Assembly (NCBI GenBank): GCA_023265355.1
Contig: JAHFTZ010000117.1
Location: 1-7,065, forward strand
Length of the DNA stretch: 7,065 bases
Reading direction: 5' to 3'
Source of the DNA: Terriglobus sp.
GTDB taxonomy: Bacteria; Acidobacteriota; Terriglobia; Terriglobales; Acidobacteriaceae
Position numbers and translations under genes: made by a program. Below the pieces are notes generated by a model. The model searched no databases. It saw only the letters and a list, made by a program, of their open reading frames with translations, and was not told where the DNA came from. Position 1 is the stretch's first letter. Every line of letters begins with the position of its first letter. This document shows positions 1 to 5,520 of the stretch, one piece after another.

Positions 1-783
1 CTGACCTTCAAAGCGGAAGATGGAACCGTAGACGTTCGGCTTGCCGGTCAGAACGCAGGCGTCGTTGACGAGGTAGCGCGTCTGAAAGTTGTCCGTACCG
101 TCGGCGATGATGTCGAAGTCCTTGAAGATCTCCAGGGCGTTCGCGCTCGTCAGCATGGTGTTGTACTTGACGATCTTTGTGGTCTTGTTCAGACCGTTCA
201 GCATGATCTCGGCGGAGTCGACCTTCAACTTGCCGACCGTTGCCTGCGAATGAATGATCTGGCGCTGGAGATTCGACTCGTCCACGACGTCGAAGTCCAC
301 CAGGCCGATGGTGCCAACGCCCGCAGCCGCCAGGTAAAGCGCCATCGGCGCGCCGAGACCGCCCGTGCCCACGCAGAGCACCTTGGCGGCTTTCAGTTTC
401 TTCTGCCCATCCATGCCGACCTCGGGAAGGATGAGGTGGCGCGAGTAGCGCGCAATCTCGTCGTTCGAGAGTGTGACCTCTTCGGTCACAGCGGCAGCTT
501 CCGCTACGGGTGCTCCACCGGCGATCGAAGGGATGATGGAGATGTCGTCGTCTGCCGCGACCTCCGTCTGCAGGCCGTTGGGCAGGTCGCGGATGTCGTC
601 GTCGTTCACGTAGACGTTCACGAAGGAGCGCAGCTTGCCTTCAGCGTTGAAGAGATTTGTCTTCAGCGCAGGGTGAAGCTGCACGAGCTTTGTCAGGCCT
701 GCTTCTACGGTTTTTTCGTCGATAGTGGCGTCGTTCTGGCCGTTCGCGAACTGGCGTAACGGGGTCGGGATCAGGATCTTCAT
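1..783 (-). CDS. moeB: CysO-like sulfur carrier fused to MoeB/ThiF-type E1-like adenylyltransferase (partial, C-terminus off window)
   Basis: The complement is open for 261 codons from the ATG at 783 to the left edge, with no stop. Residues 1-90 form a ubiquitin-fold carrier. The segment FVNVYVNDDDIR (about 54-65), a following Gly-Leu-x-Thr, and an end in Ile-Ala-Gly-Gly (87-90) closely resemble, from memory, M. tuberculosis CysO. An alanine-rich linker (about 91-105) leads into the MoeB/ThiF start (IARYSRHLILPEVG), the nucleotide loop GTGGLG (139-144), the acidic strand plus Asn-Leu-Gln-Arg-Gln (about 163-175) and ADGTDNF (227-233). The E1-like half adenylates a carrier's C-terminal glycine so that it can become a thiocarboxylate. 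The start is preceded by AAGGA at 5 nt spacing. An internal GTG at 489-487, behind GGAAG, could yield a free E1 half. The gene follows mec after 54 bp and is third in the cysM operon. A C-terminal rhodanese domain, as in MoeZ, cannot be judged here. The fusion is seen directly; a role in cysteine synthesis is inferred from the carrier sequence and the neighbours. Confidence 0.9.
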   Translation of the reverse strand, partial: MKILIPTPLRQFANGQNDATIDEKTVEAGLTKLVQLHPALKTNLFNAEGKLRSFVNVYVNDDDIRDLPNGLQTEVAADDDISIIPSIAGGAPVAEAAAVTEEVTLSNDEIARYSRHLILPEVGMDGQKKLKAAKVLCVGTGGLGAPMALYLAAAGVGTIGLVDFDVVDESNLQRQIIHSQATVGKLKVDSAEIMLNGLNKTTKIVKYNTMLTSANALEIFKDFDIIADGTDNFQTRYLVNDACVLTGKPNVYGSIFRFEGQ

Positions 784-837
784 AATTTCCTTTTCATGCT
801 GGGTTCGCCGCCTTGTGCTCGCCCTGCTTGGAACTGT

Positions 838-1275
838 TTAAGCTTCTACTTCGATTTTTTCGTGGTCAAAGACCTTGTCGTCTTCGTTGGAGCCCCGGAG
901 CAGGAACGAATTCGTCACCTCGGCCTTGCCCTGCGCCACGGCCGTGATGACGTAGCTACACCCGTACCAGTGCGCTTCGTCGAAGTCCGTCTTCGACCAG
1001 TGCGCCGGATGGTCGGGATGCGAGTGATAGAACCCGACGATCTCGAGGCCCTGCTTGCGACCTTCGCGCTGAGCCTTGATCAACTCCTGCGGAGCGATAT
1101 GGTAACGGTTGTGTGCGGAGTCGGTGCGCGTGTTGCCCGCGCGCATCAGCTCTACGACTTCGTTTTCGCCCGGGATGACGGGCTTGCCCAGCAGGATGCC
1201 GCAGCACTCGTGGGGATAGGTCTCCTCGCCGTGCTGGCGCATCGCGTCGTATTCGGCTTTCTTGATCTTCAGCAT
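838..1275 (-). CDS. mec: JAMM/Mov34 (MPN) metallopeptidase, Mec-type, CysO-cysteine hydrolase candidate
   Basis: This 145-residue protein is a single-domain zinc metallopeptidase of the JAB1/MPN/Mov34 class. The full JAMM signature is present: the glutamate in PHECCG (E23), then HSHP (H84, H86), seven residues, then Ser-x-x-Asp (S94, D97). In Mycobacterium the homologue Mec hydrolyses the bond between CysO and its newly made C-terminal cysteine, regenerating the carrier. Gene order supports the same job here: cysM lies directly upstream and the CysO-like fusion directly downstream. Its ATG (1275-1273) abuts the cysM TAA with no spacer, so translation is probably coupled. Because the carrier is fused to the E1 enzyme in this genome, the peptidase is also the obvious candidate to cut after the internal Gly-Gly; that second role is inference. 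Length is normal for bacterial Mec-type proteins and all metal ligands are intact. Confidence 0.93.
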   Translation of the reverse strand: MLKIKKAEYDAMRQHGEETYPHECCGILLGKPVIPGENEVVELMRAGNTRTDSAHNRYHIAPQELIKAQREGRKQGLEIVGFYHSHPDHPAHWSKTDFDEAHWYGCSYVITAVAQGKAEVTNSFLLRGSNEDDKVFDHEKIEVEA

Positions 1276-2253
1276 TTACTCGGTCCAGAACCTTTCGCTC
1301 AGATACTTGTCCGCGCCGTCACAGAGGATGGTGACGATGACGGCTGCGCGCCCCGCCGCATGCTCTTCCTCGGCGATCTTCAGGGCCGTTGCCACGTTCG
1401 ACGCCGCACTGATCCCTACAAGGATGCCCTCTTCACGTCCCAGGCGCTTGGCCATGCCGTAAGCCACTTCGGTGTCTGCCCAGAGATTGCGGTCGGCCAG
1501 CGTCTCGTCGTAGATCGGCGGAACGATGGCGGTGGGCATGTGCTTCAGGCCCTCGAGCCCGTTGAAGGGCGAATCGGGCTGCATGCTGATGCACTTGATC
1601 TCGCGATTCAACTCGCGCAGACGCCGCGTCGTTCCGGTAAAGGTGCCGCTCGTTCCCAGGCCGGCGACGAAGTGGGTGATGCGGCCCTCGGTCTGGAACC
1701 AGATTTCTTCGGCGGTCGTTTCGTAGTGCGAGCGCCAGTTATTGTCGTTGCCATACTGGTCGGCGTAGTAGAACTCGTCTCCGCTCTCGGCGGAGAGCTT
1801 CCGCGCCAAGCGGATCGCTCCGTCCGAGCCCTCGTCCGGTGCCGACCACTGAATCGACGCTCCGTACGCCGTGAGGATCTTCTTTCGCTCCGGAGAGACG
1901 TTGGAGGGCATGCAGAGCGTCACGGGAAATTGGAGCGCAGCACCCAGCATGGCGTAGGCGATGCCGGTGTTGCCGCTGGTCGCGTCCAGAAGGCCACGTC
2001 CGGGCCGCGTCGGGCCAAGCTCGCCGCGGGCGAAGGCGTCTTTCACGATGTAGGAGGCGGGCCGGTCCTTCACGCTTCCGCCGGGGTTGGCGAACTCTCC
2101 CTTGGCCAGTAGCGTGATGCCGGGCAGATGGGCAGCCAGCCGCTCCAGACGGACCATGGGGGTGTTGCCGATGCGGTCCAGAATGGACCTGCCGAGCGGA
2201 TGTGTCTTGAGATCGAGTTTGGGATCGGTCGTGTTGGAGGTCATCGTCGTCAT
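1276..2253 (-). CDS. cysM: PLP-dependent cysteine synthase, CysM type (probably O-phosphoserine/CysO-thiocarboxylate dependent)
   Basis: This fold-type II PLP enzyme makes cysteine from an activated serine. From the ATG at 2253 it has 325 residues. Visible motifs are the PLP lysine in NPGGSVKDRPA (K62), the substrate loop TSGNTG (92-97), the phosphate-binding loop GLGTSGT (198-204) and CDGADKYLS near the end (311-319). KDRPA and the operon with a JAMM peptidase and CysO-like carrier point to the mycobacterial CysM branch, which takes O-phosphoserine and sulfur from a carrier thiocarboxylate. A lysine (K237, in GLKHM) sits where, in my alignment from memory, M. tuberculosis CysM has Arg220, the residue that recognises phosphoserine. 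The C-terminal tail is very short and ends in FWTE. The start is uncertain: 2253 has GGAAA 5 nt upstream, while an in-frame ATG at 2283 (335 aa) lacks a clear Shine-Dalgarno sequence. A weak minus promoter, TTGGGA (2353-2348) with TACGAT (2328-2323), is possible. Confidence 0.94.
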   Translation of the reverse strand: MTTMTSNTTDPKLDLKTHPLGRSILDRIGNTPMVRLERLAAHLPGITLLAKGEFANPGGSVKDRPASYIVKDAFARGELGPTRPGRGLLDATSGNTGIAYAMLGAALQFPVTLCMPSNVSPERKKILTAYGASIQWSAPDEGSDGAIRLARKLSAESGDEFYYADQYGNDNNWRSHYETTAEEIWFQTEGRITHFVAGLGTSGTFTGTTRRLRELNREIKCISMQPDSPFNGLEGLKHMPTAIVPPIYDETLADRNLWADTEVAYGMAKRLGREEGILVGISAASNVATALKIAEEEHAAGRAAVIVTILCDGADKYLSERFWTE

Positions 2254-2377
2254 TCTGTTTCCGTTACCGGTGCGTATCCCCATCCGCGACTTTGCCGCAG
2301 GCCGGGGGGTGTGCGAAAGTTAATCGTACCTGACAGGCTCACATCAGTCCCAATCGAGCTCCAGACCGAGGATCCAC

Positions 2378-2791
2378 ATGGCAAAGAAGAAGACCGAACA
2401 ACGCACCTTTGACGACGTGATCTCCCTGCTGGGCAAGGAAAGATTTGATGTTGTGCGGGCCTCCGAAGGTGCAACGAAGGGCACGGCCTATCGCGTCACC
2501 AAGTACGGCTGCGCCGCCGAGATCGCCAAGGACGCTAATGGGAGCGTGGAAATCACCCATCGCGCGGGATTTCTGCTGAACGGCCAGATCGCCACGATCC
2601 TGGACCGGGGCTACCAGAAGTTTCTGAAGACGCCGAAGCTGGAGATCGCCGCCACAGCCGACCACCTCCGCTCGATCCACCATTTTTCGGAGGAGTTCAA
2701 AGAGGCTACGGGTGCGCTTTCGCTCTATAACGAGTCGCTCGGGACCACCAGCGACAAGTACATGTACGACCGGGTGCAGGGGCGGGAGTAG
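2378..2791 (+). CDS. Conserved hypothetical protein, 137 aa
   Basis: I do not recognise this family. The protein is soluble-looking, with no signal peptide or membrane segment. It has a basic start (MAKKKTEQ), an amphipathic stretch around 11-27 (FDDVISLLGKERFDVVRA), probable beta strands between about 36 and 73 with a lone cysteine at 45, then a helical C-terminal half (about 90-121) with adjacent histidines at 101-102. The start is well supported: GAGGA lies 6 nt before the ATG, and no other in-frame start precedes it closely. It is divergent from cysM across roughly 125 bp, so the promoters of both must lie in that gap. A CTGACA hexamer at 2330-2335 could be its -35, but no convincing -10 is seen. 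It stands alone, with a gene-free stretch behind it. Codon use and frame position look like a genuine gene, and the opposite-strand frame shows no protein-like features. Confidence 0.8.
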   Translation: MAKKKTEQRTFDDVISLLGKERFDVVRASEGATKGTAYRVTKYGCAAEIAKDANGSVEITHRAGFLLNGQIATILDRGYQKFLKTPKLEIAATADHLRSIHHFSEEFKEATGALSLYNESLGTTSDKYMYDRVQGRE

Positions 2792-3265
2792 TTCGCAGGT
2801 TTCTCTTGTTCTCTTGCAAGGTCTAGCAAACTGTGGTGGGGAAGTCTGCCAGAGTATGGATTCTATCTCTAGAAACCCGTTATGCTTGCGGCGCACAAGT
2901 CCGTGTAGAGGGATCTAACAGGAGTTTTGGGCTTCTCCTACTATTTCCAAATCCTCGGTCGCCTCGGTTTGTCATCCCGTAGCGAAGGGATGTGCTTCTT
3001 TGTCGTTCAGGACCTCAATCAAGAAGAACAGCATGACGTGTCTAGGCACTTCAGAAGCTGTATTTGCTTGCGGCACCCGCACCATCACACGGAACCGAGA
3101 TCAGCATCGCTCCGTCGATTCCCGACGACGTTATGGCCGCTGTGAGCAGGGAGTACGAATCGAACCCACTCAGCCTGAAACCGTTCCTCGATGGATGGAG
3201 TCTTACCCTCATGCAATGGAAGAAACTGTCCATCGCATGGAGATGAAGAGAAGGGAACTAAGGAA
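2792..3265. other. Gene-free stretch upstream of the SRPBCC gene
   Basis: About 470 bp separate two plus-strand genes. No RNA gene is recognisable. By eye it is lower in GC than the flanking genes. It holds a 67-bp palindromic element (listed separately) in its middle. Short open frames exist, the longest being 3046-3246 (+), without a credible ribosome-binding site. That frame reads protein-like near its end (Asp-Gly-Trp-Ser, then Gln-Trp-Lys-Lys) and could be a decayed gene tail, but I cannot match it to a family. A -10-like TATGCT lies at 2881-2886 without a good -35 box. No strong terminator follows the stop at 2791. Confidence 0.5.
2971..3037. repeat. 67-bp imperfect palindromic element, candidate dispersed repeat (REP/MITE-like)
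   Basis: The ends are inverted: GTCAT (2971-2975) and ATGAC (3033-3037). Inside, CATCCC (2973-2978) and GGGATG (2987-2992) form a perfect 6-bp stem over an 8-nt loop. TGC (2993-2995) with CTTCTT (2995-3000) faces AAGAAG (3021-3026) and GCA (3031-3033). The outer and inner stems share GTCAT/CATCCC bases, so two alternative folds are possible. The phrase beginning GTCATCCCGTAGCGAAGGGA resembles dispersed intergenic repeats I recall from acidobacterial genomes; that resemblance is from memory and only one copy is in this window. Confidence 0.4.
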
Positions 3266-3778
3266 ATGAGTGAAATTGTTTGGCCCGAAAAGTACACACC
3301 AGGTACGACGGACAACTATTCGTCCAATGAGGTAATCGTCCGAGGTCTATCGGCGGCTGAAGTCTGGCCGTACTTGAACGACGCCACTGCATGGCCGACT
3401 TACTACAAGAACGCTACAAAGATCGGCTTCGATGGGGGTGCAGGTCCGGAATTCAGCCAGGGCGCACGTTTTCGTTTCACCACCTTTGGGGTGGTCGTTG
3501 AGTGCGAGATCACAGAACATGTGCCCCCTGCTGAAGGGAAACCCGCGCGTCTCGCATGGCAAGCCTGGATCGGTGGGCCGGACGATAAGGCGCTCGATGT
3601 TCTTCACGCTTGGCTTATCGAAGATCTTCCTGGTGGTCGGGTGCGGATCCTCTCGCAGGAGTCCCAGATCGGAAAACTCGCGAAGGAAATGGCAATCAAA
3701 AAGCCAAATCCTTTGATCAACAGTCACCAGGACTGGTTGGAGGGGCTTGCCCATACAGCGGCAAAGGCCTCGAAGTAG
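3266..3778 (+). CDS. SRPBCC family (START-like / polyketide cyclase-type) protein
   Basis: This 170-residue protein has the outline of the SRPBCC helix-grip fold. An opening strand (NEVIVRG, 21-27) leads into a first helix (SAAEVWPYLNDATAWPTYY, 29-47), in which a Trp-Pro motif follows the helix as in polyketide-cyclase-2 members. Strands follow with a basic-aromatic stretch (ARFRFTTFG, 67-75) and ECEITEHVPP (79-88). A long C-terminal helix (about 150-167, NSHQDWLEGLAHTAA) would close the hydrophobic cavity. Such proteins bind or act on small hydrophobic ligands in the cytoplasm; the ligand cannot be read from sequence. The ATG at 3266 was chosen over an in-frame ATG at 3191 because the domain starts there and AAGGGA/AGGAA precedes it, although the nearest GGA sits unusually close to the start. 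No partner gene is adjacent on the same strand, and a GC-rich hairpin follows 38 bp after the stop. Confidence 0.85.
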   Translation: MSEIVWPEKYTPGTTDNYSSNEVIVRGLSAAEVWPYLNDATAWPTYYKNATKIGFDGGAGPEFSQGARFRFTTFGVVVECEITEHVPPAEGKPARLAWQAWIGGPDDKALDVLHAWLIEDLPGGRVRILSQESQIGKLAKEMAIKKPNPLINSHQDWLEGLAHTAAKASK

Positions 3779-3815
3779 TTTTCAGCGTTTATGGACATAA
3801 GCAACCTGGTAAGAG

Positions 3816-3840
3816 AGTCGGGGGGATCCCTCCCCCGGCT
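3816..3840. terminator. GC-rich hairpin between convergent genes
   Basis: AGTCGGGGG (3816-3824) pairs with CCCCCGGCT (3832-3840) over a 7-nt loop, giving a 9-bp stem with one G-U wobble on the plus strand. It lies 38 bp after the SRPBCC stop and overlaps the last bases of the convergent 84-residue membrane gene. Neither strand has a clean T-run after the stem, so it may act as a bidirectional transcription or mRNA-stability barrier rather than a classical intrinsic terminator. Confidence 0.5.
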
Positions 3841-4093
3841 AGTATCTCCGCCAGACCCCATAGGGTGAGTAGGGCGTATAGGCTCCATAAGGGATATAGC
3901 TGCTGCCGTACGGCACCACGTACCACCGTGGTGCGTCGGCAAGCAGCGCCCAGAGCAGCATCGCCATCCAGCCGATTCCCGTCCATCCAAAGAAGAAGTT
4001 CAGCAGCAGAATGCCCCCGAGGTTATGGCCGCGGTGCGATGCCACGATGGTGGGAAGGAAGTACAGCGCAAGCAGAAGCGTGAGTGTAATCAT
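3839..4093 (-). CDS. Superinfection-immunity (T4 Imm-like) family small membrane protein
   Basis: This 84-residue integral membrane protein has two hydrophobic segments (about 1-19 and 27-52) joined by a short polar turn, Ser-His-Arg-Gly-His-Asn (19-24). The pattern YFLPTIVA, the turn, then LLLNFFFGWTGIGWMAMLLWA matches the small bacterial family named after phage T4 Imm, which blocks DNA entry of superinfecting phage. Most chromosomal members have no tested function, so immunity is a family label and not a demonstrated role. The tail after the second helix is rich in tyrosine and proline, with PYG at 61-63, 68-70 and 77-79 and PYS at 74-76, and ends Arg-Arg-Tyr. The ATG has a strong GGAGG 8 nt upstream. 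It lies 59 bp after the DUF1348 stop on the same strand, and a GATAAT hexamer in the gap could give it its own promoter. Confidence 0.85.
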   Translation of the reverse strand: MITLTLLLALYFLPTIVASHRGHNLGGILLLNFFFGWTGIGWMAMLLWALLADAPRWYVVPYGSSYIPYGAYTPYSPYGVWRRY

Positions 4094-4118
4094 CCGTGTC
4101 GCCTCCGTGGCGGCTTGA

Positions 4119-4124
4119 ATTATC
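4119..4124 (-). promoter_or_regulatory. Candidate -10 box for the Imm-family gene
   Basis: Read on the minus strand this is GATAAT, five of six bases of the sigma-70 consensus, about 25 bp upstream of the ATG at 4093 and in the AT-rich part of an otherwise GC-rich gap. No convincing -35 hexamer lies 16-18 bp further upstream, so the call is weak. Read-through from the DUF1348 gene remains possible. Confidence 0.3.
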
Positions 4125-4152
4125 TATGCAGGCCCTCGCCGAAAAGTTCCGG

Positions 4153-4629
4153 TTAGAGGTCGAGGTCGCTCAGGCCGGGGTGGTCGTCCGGTCTCCGTCC
4201 CTGCGGCCACAAGAAGAGCCGGTCTTCGGGCTTGATGGGGAAGTCGTTGATGCAGGCGTAGCGTCGCTCCATGATGCCGTCGGCGTCAAACTGCCAGTTT
4301 TCATTCCCAAAGGAGCGGTACCAGTTGCCGGAGTCGTCGTGCCACTCGGCGGCGAAGCGGACGGCGATGCGGTTGCCGTCAAAGGCCCAGAGTTCCTTGA
4401 TGAGACGGTAATCCAGTTCGTGCTGCCACTTCCGCGTGAGGAAGGCGACGATCTCCGCGCGCCCGTTGGCGAACTCGCTGCGGTTGCGCCACTTGCTCTC
4501 CGGTGTATAGGCCAGGGAGACGCGTTCGGGATCGCGGGAGTTCCAACCATCTTCGGCCTTGCGCACCTTGGCGATGGCGGTTTCGTGCGTGAAGGGAGGA
4601 ACCAGGGATGCGGGTGCTTTATCGTCCAT
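4153..4629 (-). CDS. DUF1348 / NTF2-like (SnoaL-fold) protein
   Basis: This 158-residue protein belongs to the DUF1348 group of the nuclear transport factor 2 superfamily. The family hallmarks are all here: [20 protein letters not shown] (11-30), SRDPERV (31-37), [14 protein letters not shown] (47-60), [13 protein letters not shown] (71-83), [18 protein letters not shown] (95-112) and the C-terminal [13 protein letters not shown] (144-156). The fold is a curved sheet around a pocket. Biochemical function is not established for the family, and the abundance of tryptophan and charged residues around the pocket does not fix a substrate. It starts 9 bp after the rsmI stop on the same strand, so it is probably co-transcribed, though the Shine-Dalgarno sequence is poor and translation may depend on coupling. 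Length is complete for the family and no residue loss is evident. No functional link to rRNA methylation is visible. Confidence 0.92.
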   Translation of the reverse strand: MDDKAPASLVPPFTHETAIAKVRKAEDGWNSRDPERVSLAYTPESKWRNRSEFANGRAEIVAFLTRKWQHELDYRLIKELWAFDGNRIAVRFAAEWHDDSGNWYRSFGNENWQFDADGIMERRYACINDFPIKPEDRLFLWPQGRRPDDHPGLSDLDL

Positions 4630-4638
4630 ACTTCGAGT

Positions 4639-5520
4639 TTATCGCTTGCGCTGCCACTCACGGTAGGCTTCGCTTTTACCCATGCCGCGGTCTTTCGCGA
4701 CGCGCTTGAGGGCGTCCTTTTCCTCAAGCCCTTCGGCCTGCATGAGGGCGCGCACAGCCTGATAGACGCTTCCGGCGGTTACTGCGGTAGTGGCAATCTC
4801 CCCGGAGAGGAGAAGCACCATCTCGCCGCGCAGGCTTTCGCGTTTCGCGACCGTCGATCGTACTTCGCCGACCGGGCCGCGCAGAAACTCCTCATGCAGC
4901 TTCGTCAGTTCGCGGGCGAGGGCGATGCGGTGCTCCGCGCCGAAGACGGCTTCCACGTCGGAGAGCGCGTCTACGATGCGGTGGGGGGTCTCGTAAAAGA
5001 TCTGCGTCGCGGGGGCGGAGGCGGAGAGCATCTCGCCGCGCAGCGTCTCCAGCAGCGATTTGCGTTCGCCGGATTTGGAGGGAAGAAAGCCACGGAAGGC
5101 GAAGCTCTCGGTTCCCAGACCGCTGGCGATCAGGGCGCTCAGGGCGGCGTTTGCGCCGGGTACGGGGAAGACGCTCAGGCCGGCGGCGATGGCGGCAGAG
5201 GCGATCTCGCCGCCGGGATCGGCGATGCCCGGCATGCCTGCGTCGCTCACAATGGCGATGCGCGCACCGGCTTTGAGTTCGGCCACGAGTTCTTCGGCGC
5301 GCGAACGTTCGTTGTGCAGGTGGTAGCTGACCATCTGCGCCTTGATGGCGAAGTGGTTCAGGAGCTTGATGGTCTGCCGCGTGTCTTCGCAGGCGATCTT
5401 GTCTACGCTCTTGAGCACACGCAGGGCGCGGAGGGTGATGTCTTCGAGGTTGCCGATGGGCGTGGCGACGAGGTACAGGCCGGGCGCGAGCGGCTTCGCT
5501 TCGTCTGCGCTACTGGTCAC
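4639..5520 (-). CDS. rsmI: 16S rRNA (cytidine(1402)-2'-O)-methyltransferase RsmI
   Basis: RsmI uses S-adenosylmethionine to methylate the 2'-OH of C1402 in the decoding centre of the small subunit. From the GTG at 5520 the protein has 293 residues. Tetrapyrrole-methylase-fold motifs are in order: LYLVATPIGNLED (15-27), CEDTRQT (44-50), SDAGMPGIADPG (92-103), a PVPGAN loop (119-124; members often have PGPSA or PGASA here), GFLP (144-147), FYETPHR (about 174-180) and a helical C-terminal domain. The start was placed at GTG 5520 because the conserved region begins soon after it; a longer frame begins with TTG at 5568 but lacks a ribosome-binding site and would add 16 residues. The GTG overlaps the end of the M50 gene by 11 bp (GTGACCAGTAG), and the stop lies 9 bp before the DUF1348 gene, so all three look like one operon. 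Confidence 0.95.
   Translation of the reverse strand: MTSSADEAKPLAPGLYLVATPIGNLEDITLRALRVLKSVDKIACEDTRQTIKLLNHFAIKAQMVSYHLHNERSRAEELVAELKAGARIAIVSDAGMPGIADPGGEIASAAIAAGLSVFPVPGANAALSALIASGLGTESFAFRGFLPSKSGERKSLLETLRGEMLSASAPATQIFYETPHRIVDALSDVEAVFGAEHRIALARELTKLHEEFLRGPVGEVRSTVAKRESLRGEMVLLLSGEIATTAVTAGSVYQAVRALMQAEGLEEKDALKRVAKDRGMGKSEAYREWQRKR

Noticed and set aside
250..759. 169-codon plus-strand frame at the left edge
   Set aside because: It is antisense to the CysO-MoeB fusion, which I translated codon by codon and which carries the expected motifs.
796..2112. 438-codon open frame on the plus strand
   Set aside because: It is antisense to mec and cysM, both of which carry complete family motifs. 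High-GC third positions make the complementary frame open, and its translation shows no recognisable domain.
2339..2896. 185-codon minus-strand frame opposite the 137-residue gene
   Set aside because: The plus-strand gene has a clear Shine-Dalgarno sequence and better composition; the minus frame has no supported start and no motif.
4102..4115. Imperfect palindrome GCCTCCGTGGCGGC over the Shine-Dalgarno of the Imm-family gene
   Set aside because: Mismatches leave only a few stacked pairs, too weak to claim a regulatory hairpin.
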